60,745 nt of DNA from Opitutales bacterium (GTDB lineage: Bacteria > Verrucomicrobiota > Verrucomicrobiia > Opitutales > UBA2995): contig JAJDZZ010000035.1 of assembly GCA_022824405.1 (NCBI GenBank), positions 1-60,745 on the forward strand. Direction: 5' to 3'. Made by a program: the position numbers and the translations under genes. The stretch's first letter is position 1, and the number at the start of each line of letters is the position of its first letter. Below, piece after piece: positions 38,301 to 45,186 of the stretch. A model generated the notes under the pieces. It ran no database searches and was not told the origin of the DNA. It saw nothing but the letters and a program-made list of their open reading frames with translations.

Positions 38301-38628
38301 TAGAAAAGTTAAGGAGGGCATGCCGCTCGGGGAGGCGGTCCGCTTGGCCGGAGTGCGTCGTTTCCGTCCCATCATGCTAACCTCTGCCACCACCTTCTTC
38401 GGTCTGGGACCTTTGATGTTCGAAGACAGCCCGCAAGCGGCCTTTCTGGTGCCCATGGCCATCTCATTGGCTTGGGGAATTGTCTTCGCCACCGCCATTA
38501 CCCTGGTGCTCGTTCCGGTGCTCGTGCTCATTCACAACGACCTCAAGCAATTCTTCTGCAGGCTGTATAACATCGATCCCAATGCCCACCGGGTTGAAGA
38601 ACGGGTTGAAGCACAGAGCCCGGTTTAA
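35398..38628 (+). CDS. RND efflux pump, tandem paralogue 3
   Basis: 1076-aa RND permease. ATG 35398 is chosen because it gives MHRIIAWFARNGVAANLLM, aligning with the two paralogues; an in-frame ATG at 35332 would overlap the preceding gene. Key residues match the siblings: Asp pair in GIVVDDAIVTGENVF, Asn in SGVVVNDSLVMVH, and RRFRPIMLTSATTFFG. It is closer to paralogue 1 than to 2 (shared RTRRRSS/GRRRGG insert, WAWGIPIAFAGTF). It is the last gene of the efflux cluster. Confidence 0.92.
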   Translation: MHRIIAWFARNGVAANLLMVAILAGGIWSGFTRIVLQQFPDFPLRFITVSMLYRGATPGEIEQSIITRLEENLYDIEGLKEMTATATANTGTVMLEIEEGYSMSEKLDEVTNRVSTIRALPPEAERPQISLASRSERAITLVLSGDLSEKEAKKLAEQIRDEVASLPDVTLTSLKAVRPYEIAIEVSEAALRQYGLTFEQIARAIRRSSVDLSAGSVKTETGRILLRTDHQAYNFEDYSSITVLTRADGTKLKVGDIATVIDGFDETPIVAQFNGERAIAIDVFRAGEQNVIEIGRQVKEYIANKQQQLPEGIRLSFWDDDTERIKVRLATLQDSAILGFLLVVVILSLFLRPSLAFWVAWGIPIAFAGTFLVLPYLGVTLNVVTLMAFITTLGIVVDDAIVTGENVFQHMQRGEKPLAASIKGTNEVAVPVIFGVITTMVAFYPLMMQSGRMGSIFANIPIVVIPVLFFSLIESKLILPAHLKHCTYLKDARKKQNPIIRFQRFFADGLERFILKYYRPALNWALINRYASLSVFIGFLLVFVALVFGERIGFRSFPNVPSDTTTITLQMPSGTTFETTREKVAMIEASALQLKKDVNERSGETVIRNVFATAGGQPFGRTRRRSSTPAAGVAEIGEILIELSPAETLDVSYTSREMITELRQLVPPIPEAEQLNFSYSRFDSGAAMTFELIHPDVDLLKEASADLQRKLATYDGVYDIEDSYERAAEEYELDLKPEAEYLGVTAANLAQQVRSAFFGTEAQRIQRGRDEVRVMVRYPETERRSIGSLQSMMIRTATGAEVPFETVAEIVPGKSLPSIRRVDRKRIIQVSADADSLVTDTDAIQFEILDEYLPQIVATKYHGMEYQLRGFAADARENQRELFLGIYFILGVIYALLAIPFRSYVQPLVVMSAIPFGVVGALIGHWIMATVFGWNNGAPIITLQSIFGMMALSGVVVNDSLVMVHFMNRKVKEGMPLGEAVRLAGVRRFRPIMLTSATTFFGLGPLMFEDSPQAAFLVPMAISLAWGIVFATAITLVLVPVLVLIHNDLKQFFCRLYNIDPNAHRVEERVEAQSPV

Positions 38629-38860
38629 AACTAAAAACAATCGCCGATTTGCCCGATAGGGGGCGGCCACGGTTCAGTATCATCCTTTACCGGGATTTAT
38701 CCCATTTCAATTTCAGCCGTCATCGGTTCCCTGATTAAGGTGCACAATTTCATTGCAGGGGATTATTAATCCTCTATTTATTTTCAATTAATTCGTTTTT
38801 GCTGGCATTAATCCCCGTGTATCCCACTTCCCCCCCCCCCAATACTGAAGGCTATATCAA
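38629..38860 (+). promoter_or_regulatory. AT-rich leader with an 11-C tract before the metal/SPFH operon
   Basis: The 232-nt gap is AT-rich compared with its surroundings. GGGGATTATTAATCC (from 38759) and a later ATTAATCCCC (about 38807-38816) form an inverted pair. An uninterrupted run of 11 C (38830-38840) lies 20 nt before the GTG start at 38861, upstream of the likely Shine-Dalgarno (TGAAGG, 38846-38851). This is the probable promoter region of the operon; no -35/-10 is called with confidence. Confidence 0.4.
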
Positions 38861-41212
38861 GTGACCTCCGGAGTTGAATTGGTTGCCAATTTTTTCGACT
38901 TCCTTTGGATGTCATTTTTGTTGCTGGCGCCCATGCTTTTGCTCGGGCTGTTTCTTTCCGGCCTGATCCATGTATTCATCTCCCGCCAGGCCATACTCCG
39001 GTGGCTCCGGGAGGACAGCCTGAAATCCGTTTCCACCAGCGCTGCCGTCGGCGTACCCGTTCCCCTCTGCAGTTGTTCCGTAGTCCCCGTGGTTGCGGAG
39101 ATGCGCAGAAAAGGAGCCTCCCGTTCCTCCTGCATGTCCTTTCTCATTACAGCCCCCGAAACGGGAGCGGATTCGATCCTGGTCACCAATGCCTTCTTCG
39201 GTCCCATCGTGGCCATTATCAGGCCCGTCATCAGTTTCCTCACCGCGGTTGTGGCGGGAATCTTCTGTATCGGACTCATCAGAAGCGACCACGATCACGA
39301 CCATGATCACGACCATGACCACGACCACGATCACGACCATGATCACGACCATGACCACGACCATGATCACGATCATGATCACGACCACGGCCACGACCAT
39401 GACCACGGCCATGATCACGGCCACCAACCCCTCATCTCGGAGAGTAACGATTGCTACGTCAGCCCCACTCAACTGAAGACACTACTGTTCGAATGGTTGA
39501 AGAGGCTGGCTACCGCTGCCAGCAGGTGGAAATTCGGATCCTGGGTGAAACCCGAATTCTATTTCCGCTCGGAGGATGTGGAAGAACAATCCGATGAGGA
39601 TACTCCTTCGGGCAGCTTAACGACGGATGGGCAACGCCTGGACTTCAAAAAACTTACCAAGCACATCTTTCGCTACGGTTTCGTCGAGATTGCGGACGAC
39701 ATTCTCTTCGCCTTGCTGGTGGGGATAATTTTGGGGGGATTTCTTTATCTCGCCATACCCAGTGATCTGATGTCGAACGAGTATGCCCGGTGGTTATCCT
39801 ATCCCATCATGGTGTTGGTCGGGATTCCCCTCTACATCTGTGCGTCTGCCAGTACCCCGATCGCCGCCGCCCTGGTGGCCAAGGGATTCAGCCCTGGCGC
39901 CGCACTGATCTTCCTCATGACCGGCCCTGCAACCAATACGGGTACCATCGCCATTATCATCAGTCAGTTTGGCGTCCGCTTCGCCTCCGTCTACGTCGGC
40001 GCGGTCATCGCCGTAACCGTCGTCTTGGGTATCGCGGTCGATATGCTGGTTTTGGCCTTCGGTCTGTCCATTTCCGTGAACCTCACCGCCTCTCACTCCC
40101 CTGCCATCATGTTTCTGCAGTGGGGAGGCGCCATAATTCTGTTCGCCCTGGTCATTTGGCGGTTCCGGGCCGGGGCCATGCAGAGTGGCTACGAGGATTT
40201 GATAAGCAATTTCCGCCCCTTGTCCAGGCGCTGGAGAAAGGTGTGGGGACGTCTGACCCGCAGTCGTTCCTTCCGGGGCGCCATCTCTCCCACCACGCCC
40301 ATGGGCCTGATGCTTTGGATATTGGCCATCGTCCTGTTTCTTGCCAGTGGTTTCACGATAGTGCCTCCCGGTAACGTCGGTTACGGTCGGCTGCTCGGCA
40401 AGGTCTACTGGCGCGATCTGCAACCCGGGCTGCATTACCTTGCCCCCCGACCCTTGGTAAAAACCGACAATTGGCCCGTGAGGGAAGTGAAGTCCATCAT
40501 GTCCAACGACCCCCACGAGTATGTCTCGGGCGACCTCAACCTCTTATCCGTGACCGTCAATGTGCAATATCGGGTCAAAGACCCCTATACCTACCATTAC
40601 CGGACGACAAATGCGCCAGAGATGATCGACAGCATGGTCCGGGACCATCTGCGTTCCTTTGTCTCCGCCAGAGATTTGGAGCAGTTGCTCAACGTATATC
40701 GGGTAACCATTGAACAGCATGTCATCGACTTGTTCCAAAGCGGTGAGGAGGGAAAAGGAACCGTGCTAGAAGCGGTGGATCTGGTCAAGGTAAGCTTGTT
40801 GGAGATCAAACCCGTAACGGAAACCATGAACGCCTTCCGCAATGTATCGAGCGCTCAGGAGGATCGGGAGCGGATCATTGTCAATGCGCAAAAATACCTG
40901 GTTTCATTGGCGCCCCAGGCCCATGGCAATGCGGAGTGGGAGACCAAGCAGGCGGAAGGAGAGGCCTACAGGAAGGTGACAACGGCCGAAGCTGAAGCCG
41001 AAGCCATCTCCAAGGTGTCCTCGGCGGTTCGCAACGCGCCTAAAGTCTTGAGGAACATGCTGTGGAGGGAAAAGTTGGAGACCGCTTTATCCGGCAATGC
41101 CAAAATCATAGTGCCCAGTAGAGAAAGCCTCGATAAGATCGCGTTGTGGAAGAGAAATGCAAATGGAGCGGGCGCCGAGGCCCGACCTCATCATGAGAGG
41201 GGAAAAGAATGA
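38861..41212 (+). CDS. Cu/Zn-efflux-type permease fused to an HflK-like SPFH domain
   Basis: 783 aa from GTG 38861; a TGA 15 nt upstream excludes an earlier start. Residues 1-140 are the first half of a DUF318/SO_0444-type permease with a C70-S-C72 motif (VPLCSCSVVPV). Residues 143-188 are 23 consecutive Asp-His or Gly-His dipeptides. Residues about 260-440 are the second permease half (ASASTPIAAALVAKGFSPGAAL, GPATNTGTIAI). From about 480 a further membrane span leads into an SPFH/HflK domain (FTIVPPGNVGYGRLLGKV, VNVQYRVKDPYTYHYR) with the Ala/Glu-rich tail typical of HflK. Ordinary SO_0444 permeases end near 400 aa. It overlaps the next gene by ATGA. Confidence 0.85.
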   Translation: MTSGVELVANFFDFLWMSFLLLAPMLLLGLFLSGLIHVFISRQAILRWLREDSLKSVSTSAAVGVPVPLCSCSVVPVVAEMRRKGASRSSCMSFLITAPETGADSILVTNAFFGPIVAIIRPVISFLTAVVAGIFCIGLIRSDHDHDHDHDHDHDHDHDHDHDHDHDHDHDHDHDHGHDHDHGHDHGHQPLISESNDCYVSPTQLKTLLFEWLKRLATAASRWKFGSWVKPEFYFRSEDVEEQSDEDTPSGSLTTDGQRLDFKKLTKHIFRYGFVEIADDILFALLVGIILGGFLYLAIPSDLMSNEYARWLSYPIMVLVGIPLYICASASTPIAAALVAKGFSPGAALIFLMTGPATNTGTIAIIISQFGVRFASVYVGAVIAVTVVLGIAVDMLVLAFGLSISVNLTASHSPAIMFLQWGGAIILFALVIWRFRAGAMQSGYEDLISNFRPLSRRWRKVWGRLTRSRSFRGAISPTTPMGLMLWILAIVLFLASGFTIVPPGNVGYGRLLGKVYWRDLQPGLHYLAPRPLVKTDNWPVREVKSIMSNDPHEYVSGDLNLLSVTVNVQYRVKDPYTYHYRTTNAPEMIDSMVRDHLRSFVSARDLEQLLNVYRVTIEQHVIDLFQSGEEGKGTVLEAVDLVKVSLLEIKPVTETMNAFRNVSSAQEDRERIIVNAQKYLVSLAPQAHGNAEWETKQAEGEAYRKVTTAEAEAEAISKVSSAVRNAPKVLRNMLWREKLETALSGNAKIIVPSRESLDKIALWKRNANGAGAEARPHHERGKE
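39287..39424 (+). repeat. In-frame (GAYCAY)n tract encoding poly(Asp-His)
   Basis: 138 nt of 6-nt repeats encode 23 D-H/G-H dipeptides in the cytosol-facing loop between permease halves. Third-base variation (gac/gat, cac/cat) shows it is old enough to have diverged synonymously while the peptide stayed perfect. Likely metal-binding; its repeat number could vary between strains. Confidence 0.85.
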
Positions 41213-42099
41213 CCTGCAAGAGAAAGATAATCATCCTGGCCACGGCCTTGATCGGCGGGGTAATCGCCTACGACTGCGTTTACACCATTAATGAAACCGA
41301 ACAGGGCGTGTTGACCCACTTCGGTAAGATATCCCCGCCCGCCAAGCAGCCCGGGTTCCACCTGAAATGGCCGCGTCCCATTTCGAAAATTTACAAGATC
41401 GATCGCCGTATTAACACCATGACGGGCTATCCCCAGGAGCTTATCACTGAAGACCAGAAGAGCATCCTCGTGGACGGATACCTGCTTTGGCGTGTAGTGG
41501 ACCCCATTCTCTTTGTAGAGGCAATTCGCACCGGTGAGAATGCCATCGACAGGCTGCTCGATCTCTACCATTCCAGCGCCGGCGTCATCATCAGTAACAA
41601 GTCCCGCGATGCCTTTATAAGCCTGGGTTTGGAACACGAAGACCTGGATGTGCCCTCGCATGAGTTGCTCGACCGAATTGCGCCCATCGCCCTTGCCAAT
41701 TACGGAATAGAGGTGCTCAAAGCCGGAATTGTCGAATACACCCTGCCGATGGAAAACCGGCCCAGCGTCATCCAGCGCATGATCGCGGAACGAGCCCGTA
41801 TCGCCGCCCGGTATCGCAGCGAGGGAGAGGAAGTGGCCATGCGCATCGAGGCCCTGGCTCTCAACGAACATGAGAAGATCATTGCCCAAGCCCATGCCGA
41901 GGCCACGACCATTCTCGGTCAGGCCGAGGCAGAATCCATGGCATTGTTGGCCAAAGCTTATCAGGAGGATCCGGAATTCTACATGTTCATTCGCGCCCTC
42001 GACAGTTACGACCTGATCATCGACAAGAACACGACACTCATGCTGCCGGCCGACAACGAGCTGTTCAAATACCTCGACAGCAAGGAAATACCGGAATGA
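41209..42099 (+). CDS. HflC-like SPFH membrane protein
   Basis: 296-aa protein with an N-terminal membrane span (about 6-25) followed by an SPFH domain. It is HflC-like throughout: VYTINETEQGVLTHFGKI, PGFHLKWPRP, DGYLLWRVVDPILFVEAI and IAERARIAARYRSEGEEVAMRI. HflC normally pairs with HflK to build a large dome around FtsH. Here the partners would be the SPFH domain fused to the upstream permease and the HflK-like protein encoded 16 nt downstream. No ftsH is in the window. Confidence 0.88.
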   Translation: MTCKRKIIILATALIGGVIAYDCVYTINETEQGVLTHFGKISPPAKQPGFHLKWPRPISKIYKIDRRINTMTGYPQELITEDQKSILVDGYLLWRVVDPILFVEAIRTGENAIDRLLDLYHSSAGVIISNKSRDAFISLGLEHEDLDVPSHELLDRIAPIALANYGIEVLKAGIVEYTLPMENRPSVIQRMIAERARIAARYRSEGEEVAMRIEALALNEHEKIIAQAHAEATTILGQAEAESMALLAKAYQEDPEFYMFIRALDSYDLIIDKNTTLMLPADNELFKYLDSKEIPE

Positions 42100-42115
42100 A
42101 TTTCGATCGAAGCCG

Positions 42116-43423
42116 ATGAGCGACCAACCAAAATTACCTCCCAGTACGCGCGTCATTTACGCTCTGTTCGACGTATTTCCAAAGTGCCGCCGATGGATCG
42201 TTGCCGGGATTGCGGTCGCCCTTTTTGCCGGGGTATTGGTCAAGGGACTCTACATCGTCAAAAAGGAGGAGCAAGGCGTTCTTACTCGATTTGGAAAAGT
42301 GGTCGATGCGGAGGTGGGACCTGGCGTTCACTACCGCATCCCCATCATCGAAAAGGCGCATATCCGCCAAGTCCTGCGGATCGTCCGTCATCAGATTTCC
42401 AGCAATGAGGGCGGAAAGATCAACTTCACCATACTGTCGGGAGACACCAATTTGTTCGAAGTGGATGTCGCCATCCAATACAAGATCGACCACCTGAGAC
42501 ATTATCTCTTCGCCGCCTCCGACCCCATCGAGGTAGTCACCATGCTGGTCAGACAGGAGATGGTAAATATCCTGGGCCAGAACTTCATCGACATGATCTT
42601 TACCACGAACCGAAATATCATCCAGGACCGCCTCTTCGACCGGGTTACCGAGAGTCTGGAGACCATCGACATCGGTATAGAAGTCGTCTCCCTCGACATC
42701 ATCGACTTACGGCCGATCGAAGAGACAATCGATGCATTTCGTGACGTGAGCGACGCGGTGGCCGAGATCGTGCAGGTAGAGAGCAACGCGAATCGCAAGA
42801 GGGAAAGGTTGCTCGCCCACAGCAGGGGACAGGCCGACGCATTGGTAACGGACGCCGAGGCCAAGGCCAATGAACGAAGGGTGCAGGCCCAAAGTAGCGC
42901 CGATGCCTTTTTGGCCTTGCTGGCTGAATACAGGAGAACCCCTGAACACGTGAGCATCACCCGCTATTGGGAACGGATGCGCAAAATCTTTACCGAGGCC
43001 AGCCTGTCGGCGGTCAATCCGGACGAAGCCTCGACCATTGATATCAACATGATCGACGGCAACGCGGGATTCGCCCCTCCTGTTCCGACGACCCTGTTGA
43101 CGGATGCTACTCTCGCCGTCGATCCCGAAAAACCCGAAAGACCTCTCCTGGCATCCATAATGAAGGAGAACGAGCATTCCATTGAAACCATCGATGCGGA
43201 CAACCTCCTGTTGGACGGTCAATTCCACAACAGGCGGTCTGAACGCGATCACATGTCCAGCGCCACCCCCCGTTCCCTCATATTCGACACCCCATCCATT
43301 TTCTCGCACCGTCACGTAACCCCAACCGCTGCGGTGGCAGAGCAACAGGCCATGGAAAAACCTATGGTTGAGGTTTTAACTGAGGAAAAAGAGAAAGGAG
43401 AGTCCGGTGATGGGAAACCGTAG
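42116..43423 (+). CDS. HflK-like SPFH membrane protein with long C-terminal tail
   Basis: 435 aa. A cytoplasmic N-terminus and one membrane span (about 28-48) precede an SPFH domain: YIVKKEEQGVLTRFGKV, PGVHYRIPIIEKA, VDVAIQYKIDHLRHYLF and FRDVSDAVAEIVQVESNANRKRERLLAHSRGQADAL. The last about 110 residues (from SAVNPDEASTIDINM) are low-complexity, with no recognised domain. Third SPFH module of the operon. Its end overlaps the next gene by 14 nt, supporting translational coupling. Confidence 0.87.
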   Translation: MSDQPKLPPSTRVIYALFDVFPKCRRWIVAGIAVALFAGVLVKGLYIVKKEEQGVLTRFGKVVDAEVGPGVHYRIPIIEKAHIRQVLRIVRHQISSNEGGKINFTILSGDTNLFEVDVAIQYKIDHLRHYLFAASDPIEVVTMLVRQEMVNILGQNFIDMIFTTNRNIIQDRLFDRVTESLETIDIGIEVVSLDIIDLRPIEETIDAFRDVSDAVAEIVQVESNANRKRERLLAHSRGQADALVTDAEAKANERRVQAQSSADAFLALLAEYRRTPEHVSITRYWERMRKIFTEASLSAVNPDEASTIDINMIDGNAGFAPPVPTTLLTDATLAVDPEKPERPLLASIMKENEHSIETIDADNLLLDGQFHNRRSERDHMSSATPRSLIFDTPSIFSHRHVTPTAAVAEQQAMEKPMVEVLTEEKEKGESGDGKP

Positions 43424-44600
43424 CGTGCGCCTGTGGTTGAATTTACTGGCGGCCTTCTGCCTGATTGCTACGATTGACCGCTCGACCCTCCCGGCCGCCC
43501 AGGGTGTGACCTCGGATACAATCAGATTTGGGCAGAGCGCCTGCTTCACAGGCCCGAACAGGAAGCTTGGCATACACTACAAGGCGGGTATTGAAGCGGC
43601 CTTCGCCGTAAGGAACGATCGAGGTGGGGTCAAAGGGAGGTCCTTGGAACTCAATTCCTTCGATGACGCCTATGAACCGGACCGAGCAGGCGCAAACGCG
43701 GAAATGTTTGTCTCGGAAGACAACGTGCTGGCTGTGATCGGAGGGGTGGGAACTCCAACCGCGAGACGCATCGTCCCAGTGCTGAAGACGGCAAAGATTC
43801 CTTTTGTCGGCCCCTTTACCGGAGCAGATTTTCTGCGCAATGCCGGGCAATATCCCAACGTGGTCAATTTGAGGGCAAGCTATTTCGACGAGACCCGAAA
43901 GCTGGTCGAACACATCATCCAAGACCGTGGCAAGAATCGGATGGGCATCATCTATCAGGAAGACGCGTTTGGCCGTGCTGTCCTGAGGGATTTCAAAACA
44001 GTCCTCGATTCCTACAATATTCCCATACTGGGGAAAACCTTCTTCTCGCGTAATACCCATGCCGTCCACGCCAGCCTCTTTGCTCTGGCCAAGGCCGATT
44101 TGGACGCCATTCTGATCGTCGGCTCCTATGCCGCCAATTCGACCATCATCAATTTGGCCAACTCTCTGGGCCATGATTACATCATGGGCTGCTTGTCCTT
44201 CGTCCTGTTCCAGGAATTAAAGGCGAGAGTCAGTGAGCCAAACGACAGAATTTTGGTGACCCAGGTGGTGCCGGACCCACGAGACGAGACCCTTGGCCTG
44301 GTGAGGCAATTCCAGCAAGCCATCCGATCGTTGGATTCCGAGATGGAGGAATATCAGGAATTAATCAACGAGGTATGTCTGGAGGGTTACATCCTGGGCC
44401 GCTTCGTCATTAGCGTGTTGGAACGCATGGGGGATGAATTGACCAGGGATAACTTCATTAAACAGGCCCTGTCTTCCGATCCGATACCGATTGACGATTG
44501 GATCATTCAATTCGAACCGGGGAACAATGCGGGTTCACGCTACGTCAGGCTTACCGATCTGGGTGAGGACGGATCCCACGATATGGAGGGTAGCCATTGA
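43410..44600 (+). CDS. LivK-like periplasmic ligand-binding protein
   Basis: 396-aa protein of the branched-chain amino-acid-type binding protein superfamily (Peripla_BP_6). A signal peptide (about 1-30, LLAAFCLIATIDRSTLPAAQG) is followed by IRFGQSACFTGPNRKLGIHYKAGIEAAF, FVSEDNVLAVIGGVGTPTARRIVPVLK and MGIIYQEDAFGRAVLRDFKTVL. ATG 43410 is 9 nt after GGAG; a GTG at 43407 is an alternative. No ABC permease or ATPase accompanies it, so it may act as a stand-alone sensor. The ligand is unknown. The TTG start of the next gene overlaps its stop. Confidence 0.85.
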   Translation: MGNRSVRLWLNLLAAFCLIATIDRSTLPAAQGVTSDTIRFGQSACFTGPNRKLGIHYKAGIEAAFAVRNDRGGVKGRSLELNSFDDAYEPDRAGANAEMFVSEDNVLAVIGGVGTPTARRIVPVLKTAKIPFVGPFTGADFLRNAGQYPNVVNLRASYFDETRKLVEHIIQDRGKNRMGIIYQEDAFGRAVLRDFKTVLDSYNIPILGKTFFSRNTHAVHASLFALAKADLDAILIVGSYAANSTIINLANSLGHDYIMGCLSFVLFQELKARVSEPNDRILVTQVVPDPRDETLGLVRQFQQAIRSLDSEMEEYQELINEVCLEGYILGRFVISVLERMGDELTRDNFIKQALSSDPIPIDDWIIQFEPGNNAGSRYVRLTDLGEDGSHDMEGSH

Positions 44601-45085
44601 AAAAGTTAGATGATTTTTCCGCCGAAGAAGTTGGCGAGGAATGGTTGCGCGAGCTCTACAAGGTTGTCGCCATGCGGCGCCGGACCATGTTCAGGTTGAT
44701 TACCGAGTCTACGCGCTTGTTGCTGTTCGGCAATGGGGGTGGAACGGCCTTGATCGTTGGCTTCATGAGCGCGGCCACCGGCCCTGAGGACTCGGCTTAT
44801 CATTGGCTGGCATTATTGACCCTGCTCGTGTTTGCCGTTGGCACCATTGCCTCGGCCCTGACCATGATTTTGGTGGCCCTGGTTGCGATAAAGGAGGCTC
44901 ACGGGGCTGAAACGGGTTTGAAGCGATTTGTCGATGGTGAGATAGACCGTGATCAGGTGCTCTTCATTATCGAAAAGCAGACGCTTCGCCTCGCTGACCT
45001 TGCCACCGGGGCGGGGGTGGTCAGCGCAGTGGGTTTCTTGCTTGGAGGACTGATCAGCTTGGTCCTGTTAACTATTTTCTTCTGA
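44597..45085 (+). CDS. Small membrane protein of unknown function in the metal/SPFH operon
   Basis: 162 aa with a TTG start overlapping the preceding stop (TTGA). Residues 1-35 are charged and cytosolic (EEVGEEWLRELYKVVAMRRR). Three hydrophobic segments follow: about 45-62 (LLLFGNGGGTALIVGF), 72-100 (LLTLLVFAVGTIASALTMILVALVA) and 136-160 (GAGVVSAVGFLLGGLISLVLLTIFF). No known family is recognised. Tight coupling to the binding protein suggests the two form a unit, for example receptor plus membrane partner; this is inference from context. Confidence 0.65.
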   Translation: MKKLDDFSAEEVGEEWLRELYKVVAMRRRTMFRLITESTRLLLFGNGGGTALIVGFMSAATGPEDSAYHWLALLTLLVFAVGTIASALTMILVALVAIKEAHGAETGLKRFVDGEIDRDQVLFIIEKQTLRLADLATGAGVVSAVGFLLGGLISLVLLTIFF

Positions 45086-45186
45086 AGTAGAATGGCCCTT
45101 CCCTTCAGCTGCTGTCCGGGCGGAGTCCATTGCGAAGTTTCTTATTTTTCTTCTCCCTTTTCCCTCTGTCTGAGGGCCTCTACCTT

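Noticed and set aside
39287-39424. Tandem repeat considered as CRISPR or non-coding satellite
   Set aside because: 6-nt period, in frame inside a permease loop, no spacers.
38912-39472. Minus-strand frame with a long Val/Ile/Met-rich stretch opposite the Asp-His tract, resembling a membrane protein
   Set aside because: The hydrophobic run is just the reverse complement of GAYCAY repeats; the plus strand has a complete permease.
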